Assembly (NCBI GenBank): GCA_035293985.1
Contig: DATGLS010000017.1
Coordinates: forward strand, 362,538-426,537
Direction of reading: 5' to 3'
Length of the DNA stretch: 64,000 nucleotides
From: JAVDCA01 sp035293985
Lineage (GTDB): Bacteria; Pseudomonadota; Alphaproteobacteria; Rhizobiales; Xanthobacteraceae
The first letter of the stretch is position 1; the number at the start of each line of letters is the position of its first letter. The translations under genes and the position numbers were made by a program. Below, in pieces: positions 1-8,589 of the stretch. The notes under the pieces are model-generated. The model made no database searches and was not told where the DNA came from. It worked only from the letters and a program-made list of their open reading frames with translations.

Positions 1-360
1 GCGACCCCGGCCGATATCGCGCTCGGCGAGCCGATCGAGGATCGTGGGGCCCGCGTGCTCGGCACCGCGCCGCCCGCGCACGGCACACGCTTTGCGGTGA
101 TCGACTTCCCGCCCGGCAATACGGCGCGCATGCATCGTACCGAGACGATCGACTACGTCGTCGTGATCGCCGGCGAGATCGACATGGATCTCGACCGCGA
201 GACCGTTCACCTGAAGGCAGGCGACGTCATGGTCCAACGCGGCACCAACCACGCCTGGGTCAATCGCGGCGAAGCGCCGGCGCGGCTCGCCTTCGTGCTG
301 ATCGACGCCGTGCCGCTCGGCATCGGCCATCCGGTGACGGGCGCCGCAAGCCCGCGATAG
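1..360 (+). CDS. Cupin-domain protein, 5' end outside window
   Basis: The reading frame is open from the first base, so the N-terminus lies upstream of the window; 119 residues are visible. They form a single cupin barrel. The stretch HRTETIDYVVVIAGEID carries the histidine/glutamate pattern of cupin motif 1, and GDVMVQRGTNHAWVNRG resembles motif 2 with its later histidine. Small cupins of this kind often bind a metal and act as dioxygenases, isomerases or sensors; nothing here fixes a substrate. A 212-base gap separates it from the next gene. Family confident, function unknown. Confidence 0.75.
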   Translation, partial: ATPADIALGEPIEDRGARVLGTAPPAHGTRFAVIDFPPGNTARMHRTETIDYVVVIAGEIDMDLDRETVHLKAGDVMVQRGTNHAWVNRGEAPARLAFVLIDAVPLGIGHPVTGAASPR

Positions 361-572
361 TACGGGCGCGCATACCCCCGCCTCCCAGTGCTGCAAATCT
401 CAGCCGGCAAGGCGCCAACCTATGATTGTTGCGAGGTTTGGTGTGAACACAAGAATGTGATCGGGCATGCGGCCGCTGATCCATACGCTGCAAGGCAAAT
501 AGTCGATTGCGGACCGACGCGGGGGCGTTGTAATCAAGCCGCCTTCGAGCCCTGTTCGAGATCATTGCGCCG

Positions 573-2150
573 ATGTCGCGAATGCGATTGCTGCCGCAGA
601 AAACCAATCAGTGGCTCCGCGCCGCCGCGCAGCCCGGCGGGATCGTCGGCGTACTCGGCGCCTTGGTGCTGGTCGCGGCCACTACGCTGCTGCTCGAAGC
701 CGTCAAAGGCTTTCTCGACCTTCCGCCGGTCGTGATCACCTATCTCATTCCGGTGCTGATCGCGGCGATCCGTTGGGGCCTGGTGTCCGCGATGGTGGCG
801 ACGCTCGCGGGCGCGGCCAGCGCCGCGTTCTTCTTCTATCGGCCGATCCATACGTTCTATGTCGAGGACCCGGCGCGCCGCCTCGGCCTGCTGCTGTTCG
901 CCGTGGTCGCCACCGTCGCGGCCTATCTCGCGGTGCGGATGCGGCGCGAAGCGGAAATCGTGCGGCGGCGCGAGAAGGAGATCAGCGACCTCTACGCGTT
1001 CTCGCGTCGGCTCGCCGGCGGCCATTCGACCTCGGACATCTTCGATGCGATCGAGAAGCATCTGGCGACCGTGGTCGGGCGACGCGTCGCGCTGTTCGAG
1101 CCGCGCGGCCCCTCCGGGCGGTCGGAGCCGATCGGCGAGAGCGACGTGCCGCAGAAGGTGCGCGAGACGGTCGCGGCGGTGATCGCCGGTCGCGCCGACG
1201 GCGCCGCCTCGACCGCGATCGCCGACGAGCACGGCAATCACTGGCTGGTGCGCGCGGTATCGCCGAAGACGCCCGACCTCGGCGTCGTCGCCATCGATCT
1301 CGGCATGCAGACGCCGGAGTCGGAGCAGGAGATCCGCGCCCGCATCGAGGCGGTGCTGTTCGACGCAGCCTCGACCATCGAGAAGATCGGCCTCGCGCAT
1401 GCGATCACCGAGGTGCGCATGCGCGCCGAGTCGGAGCGCTTCCGCGACGCGCTGATCGGCTCGGTGTCGCACGAGCTGCGCACGCCGCTCGCGTCGATCC
1501 TCGGCGCCGCGACCGTGCTGTGCAACGCGCCGGCGGTCGCCGGCGACGCGCGGCTCGCCTCGCTCGCCAACGTGGTGCGCGACGAATCGGAGCGCCTCAA
1601 CAACGAGATCCAGAACCTGCTCGACGCGACCCGCATCACCGGCGAGGCGCTGCAGCCGAAGCTCGAATGGGCCGAGGTCCCCGATATCGTCAACGCGGCG
1701 GTGGAGCGCCGCCGCATCCGCTTCGGCTCGCACGCGGTCGAGATCGATCTGCCGGGCGAGACGCCGCTCATCCAGGTGGACGCGGTGCTGATCGAGAAGG
1801 CGCTCGGGCAGCTTCTCACCAACGCGGCGAAATATTCGCCGCCCGGCTCGCGCATCACGATCCGCGGATGGCGCGAGGGCGAGACGCTCGCGCTCGCGGT
1901 CAGCGACGAGGGCGCCGGGCTGACGGCGGACGACAGCGCCCACCTCGGCGAGCGGTTCTTTCGCGGCCGCCGGCACGTGCAGACAACGCCGGGCTCGGGT
2001 CTCGGATTCTGGATCGCCAACGCCTTCGTGACCGCCAACGGCGGCACCATCGAGGCGATCAGCGCGGGCGAGGACAAGGGGACGACGGTGACGATGCGTT
2101 TGCCGATACCGGCGAACGTCGAACAGCTGGAGAGCATCTCGAGTGAGTGA
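573..2150 (+). CDS. KdpD-like sensor histidine kinase lacking the KdpD N-terminal domains
   Basis: A 525-residue membrane histidine kinase. Three to four hydrophobic helices between about residues 26 and 116 match the DUF4118 membrane region of KdpD. A GAF-like linker follows, then a HisKA domain with H-box SVSHELRTPLAS (phospho-acceptor His300) and an ATPase domain with N-box LTNAAKYSPPGS and G-box GSGLGFWIANAF. Full KdpD proteins are near 900 residues and begin with a KdpD/Usp cytoplasmic region; that part is absent. The gene overlaps the following response regulator by 8 bases, so the two form a two-component pair. No kdpFABC is nearby, so a role in potassium sensing is only a possibility. 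Confidence 0.85.
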   Translation: MSRMRLLPQKTNQWLRAAAQPGGIVGVLGALVLVAATTLLLEAVKGFLDLPPVVITYLIPVLIAAIRWGLVSAMVATLAGAASAAFFFYRPIHTFYVEDPARRLGLLLFAVVATVAAYLAVRMRREAEIVRRREKEISDLYAFSRRLAGGHSTSDIFDAIEKHLATVVGRRVALFEPRGPSGRSEPIGESDVPQKVRETVAAVIAGRADGAASTAIADEHGNHWLVRAVSPKTPDLGVVAIDLGMQTPESEQEIRARIEAVLFDAASTIEKIGLAHAITEVRMRAESERFRDALIGSVSHELRTPLASILGAATVLCNAPAVAGDARLASLANVVRDESERLNNEIQNLLDATRITGEALQPKLEWAEVPDIVNAAVERRRIRFGSHAVEIDLPGETPLIQVDAVLIEKALGQLLTNAAKYSPPGSRITIRGWREGETLALAVSDEGAGLTADDSAHLGERFFRGRRHVQTTPGSGLGFWIANAFVTANGGTIEAISAGEDKGTTVTMRLPIPANVEQLESISSE

Positions 2151-2868
2151 CGCCGCCGCCGCCCCCAACGTGCTCGTCGTCGACGACGAGCTGCAAATCC
2201 GCCGCTTCCTGCGCAGCGGCTTCGAGCTCGACGGCTATTCGGTGAGCGAGGCCGAGAACGGGCGCGAGGCGATCCGGGCCGCGACGCTGCGCCCGACCGA
2301 CCTCATCATTCTCGATCTCGCCCTGCCCGACCTCGACGGGTCGCAGGTGCTCGAGCGCATCCGCTCGTGGTCGAACGTGCCCATCATCATTCTGTCGGTG
2401 AAGTCGAGCGAGATGGAGAAGGTGCGGCTGTTCGAGCTCGGGGCCGACGACTACGTCACCAAGCCGTTCGGCATGGCCGAGCTGCTGGCGCGGTCGAAGG
2501 TGGTGCTGCGCCGCAAGGCGCGCGCGACCACCGGCGACAGCGTCATTCGGATCGATCGCCTGCGGATCGATCTCGCGGCGCGCAACGTCTTCGTCGAGGA
2601 CGAGCGCCTCACGCTGACGCCGAAGGAATACCGCCTGCTGCAAATCCTCGCGCAATATCCCGGCAACGTCGTCACCCACCAGGAGCTGCTCAAGGAAATC
2701 TGGGGCCTGCCGCACATCAACGACACGCATTACCTGCGCATCGTCGTGCGCAAGCTTCGCCAGAAGATCGAGTCCGAGCCGAACCACCCGCGCATCCTGC
2801 TGACCGAGCTCGGCGTCGGCTACCGCCTCGCGCCGCCCAACGAGCCCTCCGACGCGCAGGCGAGCTGA
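2143..2868 (+). CDS. OmpR/KdpE-family response regulator
   Basis: 241 residues with a GTG start inside the end of the kinase gene. The receiver domain shows the acidic pair Asp14/Asp15, phospho-acceptor Asp58 (in IILDLALPDLDG) and the conserved Lys of DDYVTKPFG. The C-terminal winged helix reads LTPKEYRLLQILAQYPGNVV and ends in LGVGYRLAPP, typical of OmpR/KdpE proteins. It should be phosphorylated by the upstream kinase and bind DNA as a dimer. Its targets are not evident; the porin that converges on it is one candidate but nothing proves it. A strong terminator follows. Confidence 0.88.
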   Translation: MSDAAAAPNVLVVDDELQIRRFLRSGFELDGYSVSEAENGREAIRAATLRPTDLIILDLALPDLDGSQVLERIRSWSNVPIIILSVKSSEMEKVRLFELGADDYVTKPFGMAELLARSKVVLRRKARATTGDSVIRIDRLRIDLAARNVFVEDERLTLTPKEYRLLQILAQYPGNVVTHQELLKEIWGLPHINDTHYLRIVVRKLRQKIESEPNHPRILLTELGVGYRLAPPNEPSDAQAS

Positions 2869-2903
2869 ACGAAGCGAACAGAACGACCTCGGCAAAAACG
2901 AAA

Positions 2904-2937
2904 CAGGACCGGCATCGCTGCCGGTCCTGCTCTTTTT
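2904..2937 (+). terminator. Rho-independent terminator, probably bidirectional
   Basis: A perfect 11-bp stem (2904-2914 with 2919-2929) around the tetraloop TCGC is followed by CTCTTTTT. It lies 35 bases after the response regulator. Read from the other strand the same stem is followed by a T-rich TTTCGTTTTT tract, so it can also end porin transcripts. Confidence 0.85.
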
Positions 2938-3013
2938 CGTGCCCCCGGGGGGAAGCTGAAGATGGTGATCCGAAGCCTTCCCGCCGGGGGCTGCTTCCTG
3001 CCGGATCAGGCGC

Positions 3014-4537
3014 TCACGGCAGGAAGTTTCTCTGGATGCGGAAGTAAACCTCCAGCACGTCCTGGTCGGAGACCGTGTAGACGCCGCCCGGACGCGCGCC
3101 GTTCGCCGCGAGGAATGCGGTGCCGGAGAACGCCGTGTTCAGGTGGTCCCACACGACGTCGACGCCGATGTCGAGGTCCGGATGCGGATTCCACTGCGTG
3201 CGGCTGCCGAGCTCCCACCAGCTGAAGTTCGGCGAGCAATTCGAGACGCCGGTCAACGCCACACCGGCCGGAGCCGCGACCGCACCGCCGGCACCGCCAG
3301 CACCGCAAATCATGCTCGTGGCGGTGCCGCCGTAATCGACTTCCTCGTAGCCGCCGTGGATCGACGTGCGCCACTTCGGGTTCCAGAAGTGCTGATAGAA
3401 CCCGTTGACGCCCCACACTGACGTCAGCTCGATCCCGGAGCCGGTGGTGAAGATACCGTCGGACACCCAGCCGACGCCCACGTTGTTGCCTGCGCCATAG
3501 ACCTCCCACGCGCCGAGGGCGCGCGTCGCGTAGCCCGCGGCGCCGACCGTGTAGACCGCCTGCATGCCGAACTGATCGCCCTTCATGCCGAGGACGTCGT
3601 TCAACGTGAAGCCGCCGGTCACCGCCCAGCCATGCGCATCGCCGGGATGGCCGTTGCCCTGGATGCCGGTCGTCAGAGTCGTGCCGCCGGTTTGGTAATA
3701 GCCGGCGCTTGCATCGTGGACCGCCGCCGCGATCTGGGCATAGCCCCAGGCCTGGTCGACGCGCAACGAGCCGACCACGTCCGGGAACTTCCAGCCCTCG
3801 TTGTCGAACGACTCCGTGCCGAGGCCCCACTGGCTGGCCATGGACATGTTGTTCACAAGGTGGCCACGCGAAGAGCTCTGACCTTGGCTGTTGCCCTGCG
3901 ACGAGGACCCGCCGTCCTCGAACGACAGCGTCGCCGAGAAGCCGTTGCCGAACTGGGCCGTATACGCGATGCCCCACAGACCGAGTGCGCCGGTGTCGCC
4001 GGAGACGCGGGTGTTGAGGTACGAATACGGGGCCATCGAGTTGATGTCGAAGTACGACCGGATGCGGCCCGCCGTCAGACCGGCGAACTGGATGAAGCCG
4101 CGGTCGAAGTAGACGACGTCGTTCGACGGCGCCGATCCGTTGTTGGCGCTCGCCTGGAAGCCGCCTTCGAAATACGACCGCAAGGTGCCGTACTCGGTCT
4201 GCGTGCGCAGGTCGACCGAGAGGCCGGCGCGCGTGCGCATCGAGAGCTGGCTGGTGTCGGTGCGGTCGAAGCGGCCGGCGCCCACATCGCCACCCGTCCC
4301 GAGACCGATCGGCGTGCCGCCGTTACCCGCGTTCCACTCGACCTGCTCACGGATATACGAGCCGATCTTCAAGCACGTGTCCGTCCCGGGCACGTACCAG
4401 AACCCCGCCCCATACAGGCTGCAGACCCTCACGTACTCGACCGGCTTGGCCTTGACGGGAAGATCGGCGGCCTGCGCCCCCGCCACAGCGACGACTCCCG
4501 CCGCTGAGCCGAGGAGAAGGCTTTTGACCATTCTCAT
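3014..4537 (-). CDS. Outer-membrane porin (Porin_2 family, Omp2b-like)
   Basis: 507 residues. The start at 4537 is fixed by GGAGGG seven bases upstream and by a classical signal peptide, MRMVKSLLLGSAAGVVAVAG, cleaved after AQA. The mature part begins ADLPVKAKPVEYVRVCSLYG and continues with a cysteine-bracketed GTDTCLKIGSYIREQVEW segment, the hallmark start of alphaproteobacterial Porin_2 (Brucella Omp2/Bradyrhizobium porins). The rest is glycine-, aromatic- and asparagine-rich beta-barrel sequence ending FRIQRNFLP. It should form a trimeric 16-strand diffusion channel. The frame stays open 97 codons upstream, but that part looks non-coding. Confidence 0.93.
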   Translation of the reverse strand: MRMVKSLLLGSAAGVVAVAGAQAADLPVKAKPVEYVRVCSLYGAGFWYVPGTDTCLKIGSYIREQVEWNAGNGGTPIGLGTGGDVGAGRFDRTDTSQLSMRTRAGLSVDLRTQTEYGTLRSYFEGGFQASANNGSAPSNDVVYFDRGFIQFAGLTAGRIRSYFDINSMAPYSYLNTRVSGDTGALGLWGIAYTAQFGNGFSATLSFEDGGSSSQGNSQGQSSSRGHLVNNMSMASQWGLGTESFDNEGWKFPDVVGSLRVDQAWGYAQIAAAVHDASAGYYQTGGTTLTTGIQGNGHPGDAHGWAVTGGFTLNDVLGMKGDQFGMQAVYTVGAAGYATRALGAWEVYGAGNNVGVGWVSDGIFTTGSGIELTSVWGVNGFYQHFWNPKWRTSIHGGYEEVDYGGTATSMICGAGGAGGAVAAPAGVALTGVSNCSPNFSWWELGSRTQWNPHPDLDIGVDVVWDHLNTAFSGTAFLAANGARPGGVYTVSDQDVLEVYFRIQRNFLP

Positions 4538-4644
4538 TGTTGAACCCTCCATTTGTAGTTCCGGGAGGGATTGATGTTCTCGGAGCCCCCCTCCGGGCGC
4601 GCTCATAAACTTCCGATCAAGAAGGAATATGTTCGCATTAAATT

Positions 4645-4672
4645 CGTATAAAATTGATCCGCCGGCCGTCAA
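4645..4672 (-). promoter_or_regulatory. Candidate sigma-70 promoter of the porin gene
   Basis: On the minus strand TTGACG (4667-4672) is separated by 16 bases from TATACG (4645-4650) in a locally AT-rich stretch. This would give a leader of about 100 bases before the porin start. The rest of the 352-base gap (4538-4889) shows no gene. Confidence 0.5.
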
Positions 4673-4889
4673 CGAAGAATGACCTCGTCCCCACCCACGG
4701 AACACGCTTTTCCCATCCGGTGTTGCACAAACATCACGGAGTTGCGACACGTGGCCGCGCCGGCGCAAACAATAATATCTTGATTTCGTAATAATAAATC
4801 CACGAGCGCGACGGCCCGGTGCCGGCACCGCATTCCGTCGACATACACCGCATCGGTTATGCGGAGTTTACGCCAAGTTGATACAGAAT

Positions 4890-5939
4890 TTACGGACGGA
4901 TTGGCGGGTAGCCGTGGCGCTGTCCATTCACGTCGAGAACCTCGCAGGGTCTTGTTCCCACGAGATAATTCGGCCCGATCGGCACCTTGCCGAAGCCGCC
5001 CGGCACATCGAGCACATAGGTCGGTTGGCATAGGCCCGAGTAGCGCCCGCGCAGCCCCCGCATCAGATTCTGCCCGGCCTCGACGCTGGTGCGCAGGTGG
5101 GCGGTTCCGCGCGCAAGGTCTCCCTGGTGCAGGTAGTAGGGCTTGATCCGGCTCTCGACCAAGGCGCGCATGAGCGCGCCGAGCGTTGTCGCCTCGTCAT
5201 TGACGCCGGCGAGCAGCACCGACTGGCTGAGCATCGGAATGCCGGCATCGATGAAACGGGCGCAGGCGGCGCGCGCGGCGAGCGTGAGCTCGCGCGCATG
5301 ATTGACGTGAACCACCACGTAGCTCGCCTTGCCGGGCGCCTTGAGGGCGCGGACCATCTCGCGGGTAATGCGCTCCGGCGCCGCGACCGGCATGCGCGTG
5401 TGCACGCGGATGATCTTGACGTGATCGATCGCCGCAAGCTCCCGCACCACGGCGCGCAGCCGGCGCGCCGACAGCACTAGCGGATCGCCCCCGGTCAGGA
5501 TCACCTCCCAGATGTCCGCGCGCGTCCGGATGTAATCGAGCGCGGCGGCGAGCTCGCGCGGCGCAAGCGACGGGCGCTTGCCCGGTCCGACCTGCTCGCG
5601 TCGGAAGCAGAAGCGGCAATAGACCGGGCAGACGTGCACGAGCTTCAAGAGCACACGGTCGGGATAGCGGTGCACGATGCCGGCAACGGGGCTGCGGGCG
5701 TCGTCGCCGATCGGATCGCCGCGCTCCTCGGGCGCGGCCTGCAGCTCCGCCGGATCGGGCACGAGCTGGCGCGCGATCGGATCGTGCGGATCGGTGGGAT
5801 CGATCAGCGCCGCCATGGCGGGGCTGATCGCCACCGCATAGTGGGCGGCGACGTGCTCGAGCGCGGCGAGCCGCTCGGGCGCAACGAGCCCCGCTTCGGC
5901 GAGCTCGGTCGGACGACGCAGGGTCCTTGCAGAGCGCAT
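4890..5939 (-). CDS. epmB: EF-P beta-lysylation protein EpmB (lysine 2,3-aminomutase family)
   Basis: 349 residues, close to E. coli EpmB (about 340). A radical-SAM cluster motif CPVYCRFC gives Cys104, Cys108 and Cys111. ILTGGDPLVLS is the SAM-binding glycine stretch, and the PLP lysine lies in VPGGFGKVPIGPNYL near the C-terminus. Catabolic lysine 2,3-aminomutases are longer (about 415 residues); the short length and the linkage to epmA and efp identify this as EpmB, which makes (R)-beta-lysine for attachment to EF-P. The start at 5939 was preferred because the homologous N-terminus MRSARTLRRPTELAEAG begins there; the frame extends upstream without features. It is divergent from bluB across about 100 bases. 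Confidence 0.9.
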   Translation of the reverse strand: MRSARTLRRPTELAEAGLVAPERLAALEHVAAHYAVAISPAMAALIDPTDPHDPIARQLVPDPAELQAAPEERGDPIGDDARSPVAGIVHRYPDRVLLKLVHVCPVYCRFCFRREQVGPGKRPSLAPRELAAALDYIRTRADIWEVILTGGDPLVLSARRLRAVVRELAAIDHVKIIRVHTRMPVAAPERITREMVRALKAPGKASYVVVHVNHARELTLAARAACARFIDAGIPMLSQSVLLAGVNDEATTLGALMRALVESRIKPYYLHQGDLARGTAHLRTSVEAGQNLMRGLRGRYSGLCQPTYVLDVPGGFGKVPIGPNYLVGTRPCEVLDVNGQRHGYPPIRP

Positions 5940-6040
5940 GGGCAAATGCCTTTCGGTTCGATGCGCGCGGAGAAAACGCCAGTTTATGTGCGCGCGCAAC
6001 CGCGGCTGCGAAACCATGGCTCGCGCGATATCCGAAGGGT

Positions 6041-6682
6041 ATGACTGCGGCCATGGATTTCGACGACGACTTTCGCGCCCGCCTGCACGATCTGCTGGTC
6101 TGGCGGCGCGACGTGCGGCGCTTTCGCACCGCTCCCCTGCCGGCCGGCACGCTCGAGCGGCTGATCGCGGTCGCATGCCTCGCGCCGTCGGTCGGCCTGA
6201 GCCAGCCCTGGCGATTCGTCGTGGTCGAGAGCGCCGAGCGCCGCCGCGCGGTGCTCGAGGATTTCACCACCTGCAACGCGGCGGCGCTGGCGTCGCAGGA
6301 GGGCGAGCAGGCGACGCGCTACGCGGCGCTCAAGCTCGCCGGCCTCGCCGAGGCTCCGAGCCAGCTCGCCGTGTTCGCCGACCGCGGCACCGACGTCGGC
6401 CACGGGCTCGGCCGCCGCACCATGCCGCAGATGGCCGAGTACTCGGTCGTGACGGCGATCACCGCCATGTGGCTCGCGGCGCGCGCCGAAGGCATCGGCA
6501 TGGGCTGGGTGTCGATCCTCGATCCGGCGCGCATCACGGCGATCCTCGACGTGCCGGCGGATTGGCGCTTCATCGGCTACTTCTGCCTCGGCTATCCAGA
6601 GTCGGAGCATGCCGTGCCCGAGCTCGAGCGCGCCGGCTGGGAGACGCGCCGTCCGGCGGAGAGCTTTCTGCTGCGGAGATGA
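6041..6682 (+). CDS. bluB: 5,6-dimethylbenzimidazole synthase BluB
   Basis: 213 residues of the nitroreductase fold. Diagnostic BluB stretches are RRDVRRFRTAPLP, CLAPSVGLSQPWRFVVVE, YAALKLAGLAEAPSQLAVF, GLGRRTMPQMAEYSVV and GMGWVSILDP. BluB cannibalises reduced FMN with oxygen to make the lower ligand of vitamin B12. The start is uncertain: ATG 6041 sits directly behind GAAGGGT, while ATG 6053 has that same sequence at a longer distance. It is unusual to find bluB among EF-P genes; no other cobalamin gene and no cobalamin riboswitch is visible nearby. Its stop codon abuts the stop codon of epmA. Confidence 0.9.
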   Translation: MTAAMDFDDDFRARLHDLLVWRRDVRRFRTAPLPAGTLERLIAVACLAPSVGLSQPWRFVVVESAERRRAVLEDFTTCNAAALASQEGEQATRYAALKLAGLAEAPSQLAVFADRGTDVGHGLGRRTMPQMAEYSVVTAITAMWLAARAEGIGMGWVSILDPARITAILDVPADWRFIGYFCLGYPESEHAVPELERAGWETRRPAESFLLRR

Positions 6683-7729
6683 TCAATCCGGCGGTGCCAG
6701 CGGCGTCCAGATCACCTGGTCGATGCGGCTCGCACCGGTGACCAGCATGACCAGCCGGTCGAACCCGAGCGCGCAGCCGCAGGCCTGCGGCATCGCGCCG
6801 AGAGCAGCGAGGAAATCCTCGTCGATGGGATAACGCTCGCCGTAGCGGCGCTGCATCTCGGCCATCTCGCTTTCGAACCGCCGGCGCTGCTCGGCCGCAT
6901 CGGTCAACTCGCCGAACGCGTTGGCGATCTCGACGCCGCATAGATAAAGCTCGAAGCGCTCGGCAAGGCGCGGATCGGCCGGCATCGGCCGCGCCAGCGC
7001 CGCCTCGAGCGTCGGATACTCGTCGAGCAGGGTCGCCCGGCCGATGCCGAGATTGGGCTCGATCCGCTCGACCAGAATACGGCTGAAAATATCGCTCCAG
7101 CTGTCGTCATCGGCGCAGCGGACGCCGACGGTGGCCGCCTGCCGGGCGAGTGCGTCCCGCTTCCCAGCGCGCCCTTCGAGCGTGGCCAGAAGATCGATTC
7201 CCGCAAAGCGCGCGAACGCCGCCGCCACTGTCAGGCGCTCGGGTGGCGCGAAGGGATCGGCGCTGCGGCCACGAAAATTGACCTGCCTCGCGTCGGCGGC
7301 ACGCGCCGCGACGGCGAGGATCGCGGCGCAATCCGCCATGGCGGCCGTGTAGGGCTCGCCGGCGCGGTACCATTCGAGCATGGTGAACTCCGGATGGTGC
7401 AGCGCGCCGCGCTCGCGGTTGCGGAAGACGCGGGCGAACTCGAAGATGCGCCGCTCGCCGGCCGCCAGCAGCTTCTTGGCGGCGAATTCGGGCGACGTGT
7501 GAAGATAGAGGCGTTCGCGGGTGGCCGCGGGGGTCACCAACTCGGTCGCGAAGGCGTGCAGGTGCGTCTCATTGCCGGGCGAGACCTGCAGGATCCCGGC
7601 CTCCACCTCGACGAAATCCTGCGCCGCGAAGTGGCCGCGCACTGCCGCCTTGATGCGGTTGCGCACGAGCAGGAGCGCGCGCCGGTCGGCGTGCACATGC
7701 GGGGCCCACCAGGGAGAAGCAGCCGTCAT
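6683..7729 (-). CDS. epmA: EF-P lysine ligase EpmA (GenX/PoxA/YjeA)
   Basis: 348 residues of class II lysyl-tRNA synthetase type without the N-terminal anticodon-binding domain. Motif 2 is present as FEFARVFRNRERGALHHPEF, with TMLEWYRAG after it; motif 3 is GCALGFDRLVMLVTGA. The paralogue ligates (R)-beta-lysine, made by EpmB, to the conserved lysine of EF-P. It is divergent from efp with about 144 bases between the starts, so the pair may share a regulatory region. Length is slightly above the E. coli 325 residues. Confidence 0.93.
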   Translation of the reverse strand: MTAASPWWAPHVHADRRALLLVRNRIKAAVRGHFAAQDFVEVEAGILQVSPGNETHLHAFATELVTPAATRERLYLHTSPEFAAKKLLAAGERRIFEFARVFRNRERGALHHPEFTMLEWYRAGEPYTAAMADCAAILAVAARAADARQVNFRGRSADPFAPPERLTVAAAFARFAGIDLLATLEGRAGKRDALARQAATVGVRCADDDSWSDIFSRILVERIEPNLGIGRATLLDEYPTLEAALARPMPADPRLAERFELYLCGVEIANAFGELTDAAEQRRRFESEMAEMQRRYGERYPIDEDFLAALGAMPQACGCALGFDRLVMLVTGASRIDQVIWTPLAPPD

Positions 7730-7873
7730 TCGCGATCTTTGCGGGCGTCTTCGGCGATGCGGAAAGGGCTGGCAAAATGGCGCGCAATAAGTATGTTCCC
7801 GGCCACGAAGAAGGCCCGAATCCCGGTGACACCGCCGGGATGCCGGGCCATGCTCCAATCCGAGGAACATCCT

Positions 7874-8440
7874 GTGAAAGTCATTGCCAGCTCGCTCCGC
7901 AAGGGAAACATCGTCGATCTCGACGGCAAGCTCTACGTCATCCTGACGGCGGAAAACATCCATCCCGGCAAGGGCACGCCGGTGACCCAGCTCGACATGC
8001 GCCGCCTGAGCGACGGGGTGAAGTCGTCGCAGCGCTACAAGACCACCGACCAGGTCGAGCGCGCGCACGTGGAGGAACGCTCCTATCAGTTCCTCTACCA
8101 CGACGCCGAGGGCTTCCACTTCATGAACATGGAGAACTACGAGCAGATCACGGCGCATGAGGACGTGGTCGGCGATGGCGCCAAGTTCCTGCAACCCGAG
8201 ATGAACGTGAAGCTGCAGGTGCACGAGGGCACGCCGGTGTCGATCGAGCTGCCACAGCGCGTCACCCTCGAGGTGACGGAGACCGAGCCCGCGCTCAAGG
8301 GCCAGACTGCGTCGGGCTCGTTCAAGCCCGCGATGCTCTCCAATGGCGTGCGCACCTCGGTGCCGACCCACATCGTCACCGGCACGCGCATCGTCGTGTC
8401 GACGGCCGACGCCTCCTACGTGGAGCGGGCGAAGGACTGA
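7874..8440 (+). CDS. efp: Elongation factor P
   Basis: 188 residues with a GTG start preceded by GAGGAAC. The N-terminus KVIASSLRKGN and the tip loop IHPGKGTPV place the modifiable lysine at position 33, consistent with an EpmA/EpmB-modified EF-P. Domains II and III follow, ending GTRIVVSTADASYVERAKD. EF-P relieves ribosome stalling at polyproline stretches. The presence of both modification genes in the same 4-kb block makes beta-lysylation, not rhamnosylation, the expected modification. Confidence 0.97.
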   Translation: MKVIASSLRKGNIVDLDGKLYVILTAENIHPGKGTPVTQLDMRRLSDGVKSSQRYKTTDQVERAHVEERSYQFLYHDAEGFHFMNMENYEQITAHEDVVGDGAKFLQPEMNVKLQVHEGTPVSIELPQRVTLEVTETEPALKGQTASGSFKPAMLSNGVRTSVPTHIVTGTRIVVSTADASYVERAKD

Positions 8441-8451
8441 CGGCGGCACAA

Positions 8452-8487
8452 GCGGCCGGAGGACCGTCCGGACGGGCTGCCGGCCGC
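8452..8487 (+). terminator. GC-rich hairpin after efp
   Basis: GCGGCCGG (8452-8459) pairs with CCGGCCGC (8480-8487), with an inner palindrome CCGTCCGGACGG. There is no U tract, so it may be a weak or Rho-assisted terminator or only an mRNA-end structure. Confidence 0.4.
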
Positions 8488-8589
8488 GCCGAGCTGTCAA
8501 CAAACATTCTCGCCGGGGTGATAGACGGGGCTTTTGCTCTGCGCGCATGCTGTGCGCCGTCAGCAAAAAGCCGATCCGGGAGGATGTGA

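Noticed and set aside
5940..6040. Cobalamin riboswitch upstream of bluB
   Set aside because: The gap is only about 100 bases and lacks the B12-box core.
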